64,000 nt of DNA from contig NZ_LZIL01000050.1 of assembly GCF_001667075.1 (NCBI RefSeq), positions 186,001 through 250,000 on the forward strand, given 5' to 3'. The notes below the pieces were generated by a model that did no database searches, was not told the origin of the DNA, and worked only from the letters and a program-made list of their open reading frames with translations. Below are positions 20,584 through 30,362 of the stretch, piece after piece. Position 1 is the stretch's first letter. Each line of letters begins with the position of its first letter. The position numbers and the translations under genes are program-made. This DNA is from Mycobacterium sp. 852014-52450_SCH5900713. GTDB lineage: Bacteria; Actinomycetota; Actinomycetes; Mycobacteriales; Mycobacteriaceae.

Positions 20584-22512
20584 CTAGGAACCCAGAATTC
20601 GCCGAGCCAGGTTCGTCTCGGTTGATGCGCCCTGCTCCCAGTGGGCGATCCACGGGCCGGTTCCCTCGGACTGGTCGATGATGCCGTCCTCGAGCCAGGT
20701 GAAACGGCTCCGAACCACGTCGCGGGTCAGCCGGACATCGCAGTCGTCGGTATTGGTCCACAACGCGTCGAACAGCGCCTCGACCCGCAGGGCGGCCTGC
20801 CGGCAAAACGTATCGGCCAGCTCGTAGGCCTGTTGACCGACCGCCGTGTCCACGGCGCGTTGGGCCTCGGCCCGCACACAGGCCGCGGACATCGCGAACA
20901 GCTCCGCACCGATGTCGACGATGCGCCCGAGGAATCCCTGACCCTGCTCCAGTTTGGCCTGCCAGCGCGCCATCCCATAGAAGGTGTTGCGGGCCAGCTT
21001 GCGGCTGGAGCGTTCGACGAACCGCAGGTGCGACGCCAGCGGTCCGAATTCGCTGTAAGCCGTGGGTCGCTGTCCTTCCCCAAAAACGAGCTGGGGCAAC
21101 CACTTTGCGTAGAATCCGCTGGCACCGACCGCCGCCGCGGCCTTCTGGCGCAAACCAGCGTCAGGCTTCGCGAGGTCGCCGGCCGCCGACAGGTGGGCAT
21201 CGACCGCCTCCCGGGCGATGAGCAGCCTCATGATCTCGCTGGATCCTTCGAAGATGCGATTGATCCGCAAGTCCCGCGATACCTGTTCGACCGGCACCGC
21301 GCGTTCGCCGCGCGCGGCCAGGGACTCCGCCGTCTCATAGCCGCGACCACCGCGGATCTGCATGACCTCGTCGGCGATGATGCACGCCATCTCGCTGGAC
21401 CACAGCTTGGCCAAGGCCGCCTCGATCCTGATGTCGTTGCGCCCTTCGTCGGCCATCTGCCCGGAGAGCTCGAGCACCGCGTCGAGCGCATAGTTGGTCG
21501 CGGCGATGAACGAGATCTTGTGGGCCACCGCTTCGTGCTCGGCCAGCGGCTTGCCCCATTGCACGCGCTCGCCTGCCCACTCGCGCGCCACCTTCAGACC
21601 CCACTTAGCCGAACCCGTCGCGATCGCGGGAATCGACAGCCGCCCGGCGTTGAGCGTGGTCAGCGCGATCTTCAATCCGTCGCCCTCGCGGCCGATCAGG
21701 TTTTCACTCGGCACCCGAACGCGGTGCAGCCTGGTCACCCCATTCTCGATGCCGCGCAACCCCATGAATTTGTTGCGCCGCTCCACGGTGATCCCGGGTG
21801 AATCGGCCTCGACAACGAAAGCGCTGATGCCACCGCGGTGCCCGTCGCTGCGGGGCACCCGGGCCATCACGACCAGCAGTTCGGCGACCACACCGTTGGT
21901 GGTCCACAATTTCACGCCGTCGAGCTCGTAGGCGGACCCGTCTTCGACGGGTGTTGCTGTTGAGGCCAGTCGGGCCGGATCGGAGCCCACGTCCGGTTCG
22001 GTCAGCAGAAACGCCGATACGGCGCCGGCGGCACACCGGGGCAAGAACTTCTTCTTCTGCTCCGGGGTTCCGGCGAGTTTGAGCGGCTCCGGCACGCCGA
22101 TCGACTGATGGGCCGACAACAGCGCACCGAGGCTGGGATGAACGGAGGAAACCATCATCAGCGCCCGGTTGTAGGCCACTTGTGACATGTTCAGGCCGCC
22201 GTATTCCGACGGGATTTTCATGCCGAAACAGCCCAGCTCGGCTAGACCCTTCACGTACTCGTCGGGAATTTGCGCGTCGCGTTCGATGACGCTGCCGTCA
22301 ACGCTGCGAAGGAAGTCGCGCAACTTGTCGAGAAACGCGCAGGTGCGCGCCTCGTCGGCGTCCGATGGTTTGGGAAAAGGGTGGATGAGCTCCAACGGAA
22401 AACGGCCGAGAAACAGCTCTTTTGCGAAAGATGGTTTATCCCAACCGGTTTCGCGAGACTCCTCGGCCAGCGCCCTGGCTTGCTCCTCGGTGACTTGCGC
22501 TTGCTGTGCCAT
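20584..22512 (-). CDS. fadE10: Acyl-CoA dehydrogenase FadE10
   Basis: 642-residue long-form acyl-CoA dehydrogenase introducing the alpha-beta double bond in beta-oxidation. Visible are the FAD/substrate motif LLTEPDVGSDPARLAST, KLWTTNGVVAELLVVMAR, and the C-terminal QIRGGRGYETAESL with the downstream RIFEGSSEIMRLLIAREAV. A ~190-residue C-terminal extension resembles that of VLCAD-like enzymes. ATG 22512 is preceded by AGGAGG. The 24-codon-longer frame is not supported. Confidence 0.95.
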   Translation of the reverse strand: MAQQAQVTEEQARALAEESRETGWDKPSFAKELFLGRFPLELIHPFPKPSDADEARTCAFLDKLRDFLRSVDGSVIERDAQIPDEYVKGLAELGCFGMKIPSEYGGLNMSQVAYNRALMMVSSVHPSLGALLSAHQSIGVPEPLKLAGTPEQKKKFLPRCAAGAVSAFLLTEPDVGSDPARLASTATPVEDGSAYELDGVKLWTTNGVVAELLVVMARVPRSDGHRGGISAFVVEADSPGITVERRNKFMGLRGIENGVTRLHRVRVPSENLIGREGDGLKIALTTLNAGRLSIPAIATGSAKWGLKVAREWAGERVQWGKPLAEHEAVAHKISFIAATNYALDAVLELSGQMADEGRNDIRIEAALAKLWSSEMACIIADEVMQIRGGRGYETAESLAARGERAVPVEQVSRDLRINRIFEGSSEIMRLLIAREAVDAHLSAAGDLAKPDAGLRQKAAAAVGASGFYAKWLPQLVFGEGQRPTAYSEFGPLASHLRFVERSSRKLARNTFYGMARWQAKLEQGQGFLGRIVDIGAELFAMSAACVRAEAQRAVDTAVGQQAYELADTFCRQAALRVEALFDALWTNTDDCDVRLTRDVVRSRFTWLEDGIIDQSEGTGPWIAHWEQGASTETNLARRILGS

Positions 22513-22623
22513 CGCAGCCTCCTTGCTCGACAACCGCGGCGAGGTGGGAGTACCCCGTGACCGGCACTTCCTCACCCCGTCCACGCAAGCGGGTAGCGCT
22601 CGGGCGCGCGGCGGCGACCGAAG

Positions 22624-23037
22624 CTAGGCGTCGAGCTCCCGGGCGACCGCTCGCACCACCTCGGAAACCCGTCGGGCCGTCTTGCGGTCCGGGTAGCGAC
22701 CCTTGCGCAACTCGGGCTGCACGGCGCCCTCCAGCAGCGTGATCATGTCCTCGACCATGCCGTGCAGCTCGTCCGGGCTGTGTTTGTGCTCGGCGGGCAC
22801 ATCACGGCGACCCTGGGCCTTGGTGAGGCTGGGCGGCGGCTCAATCAGCTTGAGGCTCAGCGCCTGAGGCCCGCGCCGCCCGGATGCGATGCCGAACTCC
22901 ACGCGTTGGCCCGCTTTGAGCCCCTCGACCCCAGCGGGCAACGCCGACGAGCGGACGTACACGTCTTCGCCGTCCTCTTGCGACAGGAACCCGAACCCCT
23001 TGTCGGCGTCGTACCACTTAACCTTGCCGGTCGGCAC
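22624..23037 (-). CDS. cspB: Cold-shock domain protein CspB
   Basis: 137 residues. The cold-shock domain (1-67) starts [19 protein letters not shown], with RNP1 KGFGF intact; RNP2 reads VYVRSS instead of the usual VFVH. A helical charged extension of about 65 residues follows ([17 protein letters not shown]), longer than the ~67-residue CspA. Likely an RNA/ssDNA-binding protein. I chose GTG 23037 to start directly at the fold; a GTG three codons earlier is possible. Confidence 0.92.
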   Translation of the reverse strand: MPTGKVKWYDADKGFGFLSQEDGEDVYVRSSALPAGVEGLKAGQRVEFGIASGRRGPQALSLKLIEPPPSLTKAQGRRDVPAEHKHSPDELHGMVEDMITLLEGAVQPELRKGRYPDRKTARRVSEVVRAVARELDA

Positions 23038-23130
23038 TGGTCTCACCTGCTTGTCTAACGGATCAATAGAATGGCCAACACAATAAGCGTCCCGCCTGCG
23101 CAGGACGCCGTTTGGTCTGTAGATCCTACT

Positions 23131-23153
23131 CGGGTGCTTGCCTCGCGAGCACC
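23131..23153. promoter_or_regulatory. Inverted repeat in the leader of the YccF gene
   Basis: GGGTGCT-TGCCTCGCG-AGCACCC is a perfect 7+7 inverted repeat about 50 bases upstream of the YccF start and 95 bases upstream of divergent cspB. It could be an operator or an RNA hairpin. No regulator is suggested by context. Confidence 0.4.
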
Positions 23154-23200
23154 CCCGTTATTGCCTACTCGGTACGCTGGGCATTACCGGTGGAGGAGAT

Positions 23201-23605
23201 ATGCGCCTGATCCTGAACATCATCTGGCTCGTGTTCGGCGGCCTGTGGATGGCCGCCGGATACGTGGTTGCGGCGCTCGTCAGCTTTCTGCTGATCATCA
23301 CCATCCCGTTCGGCTTCGCGTCGCTGCGCATCGCCTCGTACGCGTTGTGGCCGTTCGGCCGCACGATCGTCGACAAACCGACTGCTGGAACGGGGGCCCT
23401 CATCGGCAACGTCATCTGGGTGCTGTTGTTCGGCCTATGGCTGGCGATCGGTCACCTGGTCAGCGCGCTGGCGATGGCGGTCACCATCGTCGGCATCCCG
23501 CTCGCGTTGGCCAACCTCAAACTGATCCCGGTTTCATTGATGCCCCTGGGCAAGCAGATAGTCCCGGTCACTTCGCCGTCGCACTACCCGGGGGTGGTCG
23601 CATGA
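23201..23605 (+). CDS. YccF-domain membrane protein (Rv0870c-like)
   Basis: 134-residue inner-membrane protein with the duplicated YccF pattern: two hydrophobic blocks, each ending in a short conserved motif (IIWLVFGGLWMAAGY...IPFGFASLRIA and NVIWVLLFGLWLAIGH...IVGIPLALANLKL). Function unknown. GGAGGAGAT precedes ATG 23201. Its TGA overlaps the moaA2 ATG (ATGA), so it is translationally coupled to molybdopterin synthesis genes although it is not a known Moco protein. Confidence 0.9.
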   Translation: MRLILNIIWLVFGGLWMAAGYVVAALVSFLLIITIPFGFASLRIASYALWPFGRTIVDKPTAGTGALIGNVIWVLLFGLWLAIGHLVSALAMAVTIVGIPLALANLKLIPVSLMPLGKQIVPVTSPSHYPGVVA

Positions 23606-24678
23606 CGGCGACCGCGTTGGGTGTGCCGTCGGTGCCGGGCCGCACCGCGGGGAACGCGCCGGACGCGCCGACCGCGGGCCCATTGGTGGACACCTACGGG
23701 CGCGTCGCCACCGACCTGCGCGTCTCGCTGACCGACCGCTGCAACCTGCGTTGCACGTACTGCATGCCGGCCGAGGGCTTGAACTGGCTGCCAGGCGACC
23801 ACCTGCTCCGCCCCGATGAGCTGGCGCGGCTGATGCACATCGCCGTCACCCGCTTGGGTGTGACCAGCGTGCGGTTCACCGGCGGCGAGCCACTGTTGGT
23901 GCGGCACCTCGAAGAGGTGGTCGCGGCGGCGGCCGGCCTGCGACCGCGCCCCGAGATTTCACTGACCACCAACGGCGTGGGACTGGCGCGGCGGGCCGCC
24001 GCGCTCGCCAGGGCAGGCCTGAATCGCGTCAACGTCTCGATGGACACTGTGGACCCCGAACATTTCGCGGCGATCACCCGACGGGACCGGCTCGACGAGG
24101 TGCTCGCCGGCCTGACCGCCGCCCATGACGCGGGCTTGACGCCGGTCAAGGTGAACGCCGTGCTCGACCCCGTCACCGGTCGCGAGGACGTCGTCGCGCT
24201 GCTGCGGTTCTGCCTCGATTACGGCTACCAATTACGGGTCATCGAGCAGATGCCGCTGGATGCCGGCCACCAGTGGCGCCGGGGCGCGGCGCTGAGCGCC
24301 GACGATGTGCTCGACGCGCTGCGCCCGCACTTTCGGCTCCGTCCGGACCCGGCGCCGCGCGGCTCGGCACCCGCCGAGCTGTGGCTGGTCGACACCGGCC
24401 CGGGCACGCCGAGCGGGAAGTTTGGTGTCATCGCGTCGGTTTCCCATGCGTTCTGCTCGGCGTGTGATCGCACCCGTCTCACGGCCGATGGCCAGGTTCG
24501 CAGCTGCTTGTTCTCGGCCGTGGAAACCGATCTGCGAACCCTGCTGCGCAGCGGTGCGTCCGACGACGCGATCGAGACCGCGTGGCGCGTCGCGATGTGG
24601 GGCAAGCCGGCCGGTCACGGCATCAACGACCCGAACTTCATCCAGCCCGACCGTCCGATGAGCGCGATCGGTGGCTAG
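23602..24678 (+). CDS. moaA2: GTP 3',8-cyclase MoaA2
   Basis: 358-residue radical-SAM enzyme that converts GTP to 3',8-cyclo-GTP, the first step of molybdenum-cofactor synthesis. The radical-SAM cluster is Cys47-x3-Cys51-x2-Cys54 (DRCNLRCTYCMP). FTGGEPLL binds SAM. The C-terminal cluster that binds GTP is in CSACDRTRLTADGQVRSC. The essential C-terminal Gly-Gly tail is present (SAIGG). The ATG overlaps the upstream stop. Confidence 0.97.
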   Translation: MTATALGVPSVPGRTAGNAPDAPTAGPLVDTYGRVATDLRVSLTDRCNLRCTYCMPAEGLNWLPGDHLLRPDELARLMHIAVTRLGVTSVRFTGGEPLLVRHLEEVVAAAAGLRPRPEISLTTNGVGLARRAAALARAGLNRVNVSMDTVDPEHFAAITRRDRLDEVLAGLTAAHDAGLTPVKVNAVLDPVTGREDVVALLRFCLDYGYQLRVIEQMPLDAGHQWRRGAALSADDVLDALRPHFRLRPDPAPRGSAPAELWLVDTGPGTPSGKFGVIASVSHAFCSACDRTRLTADGQVRSCLFSAVETDLRTLLRSGASDDAIETAWRVAMWGKPAGHGINDPNFIQPDRPMSAIGG

Positions 24679-24682
24679 CCCG

Positions 24683-24961
24683 ATGGGTCAGGCCGCCGTC
24701 CAGCAAGACGGGATTCAGGTGACCGTGCGCTATTTCGCGGCCGCGCGGGCGGCCGCTGGGGCCGAGTCGGAGACGCTGGTGGTGCGGCCGGGAACGACGG
24801 TGGCCGAGCTGGTTGGGCGCCTCGCCGTGCAGGGCTCTCGCCTCGCCGACGTGTTGAGCAGATGCTCCTACCTGTGCGACGGGGTCGCGGTCCGCGACGA
24901 GACCGCAACGTTACGCGCCGGCAACACGATCGACGTTCTACCGCCCTTCGCCGGCGGCTAA
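24683..24961 (+). CDS. moaD2: Molybdopterin synthase small subunit MoaD2
   Basis: 92-residue ubiquitin-fold sulfur carrier. It begins VTVRYFAAARAAAG and ends LPPFAGG, whose terminal Gly-Gly is adenylated and thiocarboxylated before sulfur transfer in MoaD-MoaE. The ATG at 24683, four bases after the moaA2 stop, gives the family length; a GTG at 24671 inside moaA2 is an alternative. Its partner MoaE2 is encoded beyond rpfA on the other strand. Confidence 0.95.
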   Translation: MGQAAVQQDGIQVTVRYFAAARAAAGAESETLVVRPGTTVAELVGRLAVQGSRLADVLSRCSYLCDGVAVRDETATLRAGNTIDVLPPFAGG

Positions 24962-24964
24962 AAC

Positions 24965-24980
24965 TGTGAAATGCGTCACG
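24965..24980. promoter_or_regulatory. CRP-like (Rv3676-type) binding site upstream of rpfA
   Basis: TGTGA-AATGCG-TCACG matches the mycobacterial cAMP receptor protein consensus TGTGA-N6-TCACA with one mismatch. rpfA of M. tuberculosis is a known CRP (Rv3676) target, so the assignment agrees with prior knowledge. The site lies just after the moaD2 stop, at the head of the long rpfA leader. Confidence 0.75.
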
Positions 24981-25140
24981 TAACGGAATGATAACGGCGC
25001 AATCACGCTCCGATATCGGGCGTGGTGACCTGCGTGGATACCGCGCGTTCCTCGGGTTTTCGCACATGGCCGAGAGGGAAACGCCGGGTGCCGCAGAACG
25101 TGACGGGACCAACAGAAACCGCTACGTTTCTCCGAAGGCT

Positions 25141-25162
25141 CGCCAAGACAACCGAATTGGCG
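25141..25162 (+). other. Stem-loop within the rpfA leader
   Basis: CGCCAA and TTGGCG pair across a ten-base loop, extended by flanking bases. It lies upstream of the riboswitch core and could be part of the leader structure or a processing site. I cannot assign a role. Confidence 0.4.
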
Positions 25163-25199
25163 GACCTCCCCTCCCTATCGCGCCGAGCTCCATCCAATA

Positions 25200-26243
<1,044 letters not shown>

Positions 26244-26262
26244 GCTCCGCCCGTCAGACTGC

Positions 26263-26301
26263 CCGGCACGCCTCGAACGTTCCCGCTTCGGGGCGTGCCG
26301 G
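26263..26301. terminator. Hairpin between convergent rpfA and moaE2
   Basis: CCGGCACGCC (26263-26272) pairs perfectly with GGCGTGCCGG (26292-26301) across a 19-base loop. The position between two convergent genes suggests a bidirectional terminator without a strong U-tract, common in mycobacteria. Confidence 0.65.
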
Positions 26302-26320
26302 CATTCCAATCGCTACGGCG

Positions 26321-26746
26321 TTACGCCGAGCCGACCCACTCTTCGGTTCCGTCGTCGAAGAACTGGTGCTTCCACACCGGTAGCCGCGCCTTGATGGTGT
26401 CGACCAGAAGCGCGCAGGTGGCGAAGGCCTCCTGACGATGGTCGGCAGCGACCGCGGCCACCAGCGCCGCCTCCCCGATGTGCAGCACCCCGGTCCGGTG
26501 GCTCGCCGCCACGGCGCGCACCCCGCTCGACTGTTCGGCGACATCGGCCACTACCTCCGCCATGACCTGTTCGGCCGACGGATGCGCGGAGTACTCCAGC
26601 CGCACCACCCGCCGGCCGCCGTCGTGATCGCGAATCATGCCGACGAAGCCGACGATGGCGCCGGCCGACTGGTGGCCTACGAGCTCTTCGTGCTCGGCCA
26701 GCACGATCGGATGATCGGTCATGGCCGCGCGGACGACGAGCGTCAT
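26321..26746 (-). CDS. moaE2: Molybdopterin synthase large subunit MoaE2
   Basis: 141-residue catalytic subunit that transfers sulfur from MoaD2 to precursor Z. Conserved regions are [14 protein letters not shown], the [17 protein letters not shown] strand/helix and the active-site [13 protein letters not shown] with its Lys residues. ATG overlaps the mog stop (ATGA). Last gene of the moaC2-mog-moaE2 operon. Confidence 0.96.
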   Translation of the reverse strand: MTLVVRAAMTDHPIVLAEHEELVGHQSAGAIVGFVGMIRDHDGGRRVVRLEYSAHPSAEQVMAEVVADVAEQSSGVRAVAASHRTGVLHIGEAALVAAVAADHRQEAFATCALLVDTIKARLPVWKHQFFDDGTEEWVGSA

Positions 26747-27225
26747 CGCTGGTGGTCTCCGCCGGCGAGCTGATCGAGCGCATGATCGATCACATCGGCG
26801 AGCACGCCCAGGCCGTCGCGCACGCCGCCGGGCGAACCCGGCAGGTTGACGATCAGGGTCTTACCCGCCACGCCACACACACCGCGTGACAGCACCGAGG
26901 TCGGCACCTTCGGCAGGCCGGACCGGCGGATGGCGTCGGCCAGCCCCGGGATCATGTAGTCCAGCACCGCCACCGTCTGGTCGGGCGTGCTGTCGCTGGG
27001 CGAGATGCCGGTGCCCCCGGACGTGATGATGACGTCGACCCCGTCGTCGACTGCCTTGCGCAGGGCCGCGCCGACCGGTTCGCCATCGGCGACCACCTCC
27101 GGCTCGGCGCACGAAAATCCGCGCTGTCCAAGCCATTCGGCGATGATCGGCCCGCACCGATCGTCGTACACCCCGGCCGACGCGCGGGTCGAGGCAATGA
27201 TGACGCGGGCGGATTGGGCGCTCAT
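26743..27225 (-). CDS. mog: Molybdopterin adenylyltransferase-like protein Mog
   Basis: 160-residue MoaB/Mog fold protein. The molybdopterin-binding motif [17 protein letters not shown] is intact, as is [12 protein letters not shown] near the C-terminus. It should adenylate molybdopterin before molybdate insertion. I chose ATG 27225 (MSAQSARV), which overlaps the moaC2 stop by one base (TGATG); the four-codon extension lies inside moaC2. Confidence 0.94.
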   Translation of the reverse strand: MSAQSARVIIASTRASAGVYDDRCGPIIAEWLGQRGFSCAEPEVVADGEPVGAALRKAVDDGVDVIITSGGTGISPSDSTPDQTVAVLDYMIPGLADAIRRSGLPKVPTSVLSRGVCGVAGKTLIVNLPGSPGGVRDGLGVLADVIDHALDQLAGGDHQR

Positions 27226-27752
27226 CACCGCACCCACGTTCCGGTTTTGCCGCCTTCCTTGCGCAGCACCCGAATGTCATCGAGGCGCGCGGCGGGGTCG
27301 ACCGCTTTGATCATGTCGTAGAGCGTCAGACCGGCCACACTCACGGCGGTCAGCGCCTCCATCTCGACACCCGTGCGGTCGGTGCTACGCACCGTCGCGG
27401 TGATCTCGATGTCGGACTCCCCCACGGTGAAGTCGACGTCGACGCCGGTGAGCGCCAACTGGTGGCAGAGCGGGATCAGGTCACTGGTGCGCTTGGCCGC
27501 CAGAATGCCCGCCACCCGGGCCGTCGCCAACGCGTCGCCCTTGGGCAGGCCCCCGGCCGAGATCAGCTCCACCACGTGCGGGGACGTATGCAAGGATCCC
27601 GCGGCGACGGCGGTTCGCTTGGTGGCTCCCTTGCCGCTGACATCGACCATGTGCGCCGCCCCACGATCGTCCAGATGTGACAGCGCGCCCGAGGGGGATT
27701 CTTCCGACGCCCAGGTCGCCGCGGGCTTGGCGGCCTCAGAGGCCCTAGCCAT
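27225..27752 (-). CDS. moaC2: Cyclic pyranopterin monophosphate synthase MoaC2
   Basis: 175 residues. It converts 3',8-cyclo-GTP to cyclic pyranopterin monophosphate. Signatures are [34 protein letters not shown] and [25 protein letters not shown]. About 15 extra N-terminal residues precede the domain. First of three coupled Moco genes, eight bases after the small Rv0863-like gene. Confidence 0.96.
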   Translation of the reverse strand: MARASEAAKPAATWASEESPSGALSHLDDRGAAHMVDVSGKGATKRTAVAAGSLHTSPHVVELISAGGLPKGDALATARVAGILAAKRTSDLIPLCHQLALTGVDVDFTVGESDIEITATVRSTDRTGVEMEALTAVSVAGLTLYDMIKAVDPAARLDDIRVLRKEGGKTGTWVR

Positions 27753-27760
27753 CCTGGCGC

Positions 27761-27970
27761 CTACCGGTTAACGACGGTGACCGGGTGCAGGTAGGGCAGG
27801 TCAGTGGAGGGCAGCGGAAACACCAGCTCGCCGAAGGGCGACAACGCACCCGTCCGGTCGGTCGCGAGTTCGCTCACCGCGTGGTCGTCGTGGTCCGTCG
27901 TCGGCCAGCCGTTGTCGACATACCTGGTCTTGCGCGCTTTACCCTCAGCAGTGTCAGCCACGCCGTCCAT
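27761..27970 (-). CDS. Small conserved protein upstream of moaC2 (Rv0863-like)
   Basis: 69 residues with the recognisable segment [45 protein letters not shown]. No domain is recognised. I chose ATG 27970; GTG 27961 is an alternative, and the longer frame to 28024 would run further into the divergent promoter region. It lies eight bases upstream of moaC2, so it probably belongs to the Moco operon. Confidence 0.75.
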   Translation of the reverse strand: MDGVADTAEGKARKTRYVDNGWPTTDHDDHAVSELATDRTGALSPFGELVFPLPSTDLPYLHPVTVVNR

Positions 27971-28069
27971 TCTGACAGGTCGCTCTCGCGCGTGTCCCGC
28001 AAGACCGCCAGTTCGACCGCTCATTCGTTGCCTGCTGGCGACCCGCCGACTGTTTTACGCTGGTCAGCA

Positions 28070-30328
28070 ATGACCGACAACACCCCGGATATCCCGCTGG
28101 GGTCGTGGTTGGCCGACTTGCCCGACGAGCGGCTGATCCGACTGCTAGAGCTGCGGCCGGACCTCGCCCAGCCCCCGCCCGGCAGCATCGCCGCGCTCGC
28201 GGCGCGCGCTCAGGCACGCCAGTCGGTGAAGGCCGCCACCGACGACCTCGATTACCTGCGGCTGGCGGTGCTCGACGCGCTGTTGGTGCTGCAGGCCGAT
28301 GCCGCGCCGGTGCCGACGCCGAAACTGCTGGCGCTGATCGGTGAGCGTGCCCCCGAAGCCGACGTGGTCGGGGCGTTGGACGATCTCCGGGAGCGCGCCC
28401 TGGTCTGGGGCGACGCCGCGCTCCGCGTGGCCCCCGACGCCGGCACGGCCCTGCCGTGGCACCCGGGACAGGTCACCCTCGAGGACGCCTCGCGAAGCGG
28501 CGAGGAGATCGCCAACCTCATCGACGGCCTGAGCCAGGCCCAGCTCGACGTGCTTAAAAAGCTTCTCGAGGGTTCCCCGATGGGCCGCACCCGTGACGCC
28601 GCGCCCGGCGCACCCGCGGACCGCCCGGTGCCCCAGCTGCTGGCGATGGGGCTGCTGCGACGCATCGACGCCGAGACGGTGATCTTGCCCCGCCACGTCG
28701 GGCAGGTGCTGCGCGGCGAACAGCCCGGTCCCATGCGGCTGACGGCGCCCGATCCGGTGAGGTCGACGACCACCACCGACGACGTTGACGCGGCGGCGGC
28801 CGGGGCCACCATCGATCTGCTGCGAGAACTCGACGTGCTGCTCGGAACGCTCGCCGCCACACCGATTTCCGAGCTGCGCAGCGGTGGGCTGGGAATTCGT
28901 GAGGTCAAACGGCTCAGCAAGGTGACCGGCATCGACGAGTCGCGGCTGGGCCTGATTCTCGAGGTGGCGGCCGCGGCAGGCTTGATCGCCAGCGGGATGC
29001 CCGATCCGGAACCGGCGACGGGTGACGGACCGTACTGGGCACCGACGGTGGCCGTCGACCGGTTCGCCGCGCTGTCCACCGCCGAGCGCTGGCAGTTGCT
29101 GGCCACTAGCTGGCTGGACCTGCCCAGCCGGCCGGCTCTGATCGGAACCCGGGGACCCGACGCCAAACCCTATGGCGCGCTCACGGATGCGCTGTACTCG
29201 ACGGCGGCGCCGCTGGATCGCCGGCTGTTGCTGAGCACGCTGGCCCAGTTGCCGCCGGGCGCCGGTGTCAGCGCGGTCGAAGCGTCGGCGGCACTCATCT
29301 GGCGGCGCCCCCGCTGGGCGAAGCGGCTGCAGCCCGGGCCGGTGGGTGATCTGCTGGCCGAGAGCCACGCGCTGGGCCTGGTGGGGCGGGGGGCGCTGAG
29401 CACCCCCGGCCGCGCCCTGCTGGACGAGGGCGCCGACTCCCAGGCCGCTATCGACGCCATGGCGCGGGCCCTGCCCCGACCGATCGATTATTTCCTGGTC
29501 CAAGCCGACCTGACCGTGGTGGTGCCGGGGCCACTGCAGCGCGACCTCGCCGAGCAGCTGGCCGCGGTGGCCACCGTCGAGTCGGCCGGTACCGCGATGG
29601 TGTACCGCGTCAGCGAGCAGACGATCCGGCACGCGCTTGACGTCGGGAAGACCCGCGACTGGATGCATGCCCTGTTCGCCAAGCACTCCAAAACACCTGT
29701 CCCACAGGGCCTTACTTACCTCATCGACGATGTCGCACGCCGGCATGGCCAGCTGCGGATCGGCATGGCGGCCACGTTTGTGCGGTGCGAGGACCCGGTG
29801 CTGCTAGCCCAGGCCGTTTCCGCGCCCGCCACCGAAGGGGTGCAACTGCGTGCCCTGGCCCCGACGGTCGCGGTGTCCCCCGCGCCGATCAGCGAGGTGC
29901 TCGTCGCGCTGCGTGCGGCGGGCTTCGCGCCGGCGGCCGAGGACTCCACCGGCGCCATCGTCGACGTCCGTCCCCGGGGCGCCCGGGTGGCCACCCCGCA
30001 ACAGCGGCGGCCCTACCGACCGATGCCGCGGCCCAACAGCGAGAGCCTGAACGCGGTGGTGGCGGTGCTGCGGAAGGTGACCGCCGCGCCGTTCGGCAAC
30101 AATCGCGCCGACCCGGCGGTCACCATGGCGTTGTTGCAGCGCGCGGCCAGGGAACAAGACACCTTGGTGATCGGTTATTTGGATGCCGCGGGTGTCGCCA
30201 CTCAGCGGGTTGTGTCGCCGATCACCGTTAGGGGCGGTCAGCTGACGGCCTTCGACTCGGCGTCGGGGCGACTGCGCGACTTTGCCATCCACCGCATCAC
30301 GTCGGTGGTGTCGGCCGACGGCCGATAA
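28070..30328 (+). CDS. Helicase C-terminal-like domain protein (Rv0862c-like)
   Basis: 752 residues. The C-terminal part contains the Helicase_C_3 / XPB-associated domain (RPIDYFLVQADLTVVVPGPL, followed by TAMVYRVSEQTIRHALDVGKT). Walker A and DEAD motifs are absent, so it is not an ATPase by itself. A winged-helix-like N-terminal region is probable. It is immediately upstream of ercc3 (34 bases) and may be a partner of the XPB helicase. ATG 28070 gives the conserved N-terminus (MTDNTPDIPLGSWLADLPDE). Confidence 0.88.
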   Translation: MTDNTPDIPLGSWLADLPDERLIRLLELRPDLAQPPPGSIAALAARAQARQSVKAATDDLDYLRLAVLDALLVLQADAAPVPTPKLLALIGERAPEADVVGALDDLRERALVWGDAALRVAPDAGTALPWHPGQVTLEDASRSGEEIANLIDGLSQAQLDVLKKLLEGSPMGRTRDAAPGAPADRPVPQLLAMGLLRRIDAETVILPRHVGQVLRGEQPGPMRLTAPDPVRSTTTTDDVDAAAAGATIDLLRELDVLLGTLAATPISELRSGGLGIREVKRLSKVTGIDESRLGLILEVAAAAGLIASGMPDPEPATGDGPYWAPTVAVDRFAALSTAERWQLLATSWLDLPSRPALIGTRGPDAKPYGALTDALYSTAAPLDRRLLLSTLAQLPPGAGVSAVEASAALIWRRPRWAKRLQPGPVGDLLAESHALGLVGRGALSTPGRALLDEGADSQAAIDAMARALPRPIDYFLVQADLTVVVPGPLQRDLAEQLAAVATVESAGTAMVYRVSEQTIRHALDVGKTRDWMHALFAKHSKTPVPQGLTYLIDDVARRHGQLRIGMAATFVRCEDPVLLAQAVSAPATEGVQLRALAPTVAVSPAPISEVLVALRAAGFAPAAEDSTGAIVDVRPRGARVATPQQRRPYRPMPRPNSESLNAVVAVLRKVTAAPFGNNRADPAVTMALLQRAAREQDTLVIGYLDAAGVATQRVVSPITVRGGQLTAFDSASGRLRDFAIHRITSVVSADGR

Positions 30329-30362
30329 TGGATCACCCGAGAAATGAAAAGGAGCCGCGCCA

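Noticed and set aside
28145..29746. 533-codon minus-strand frame
   Set aside because: Opposite the helicase-domain gene; Gln/Arg-rich nonsense composition.
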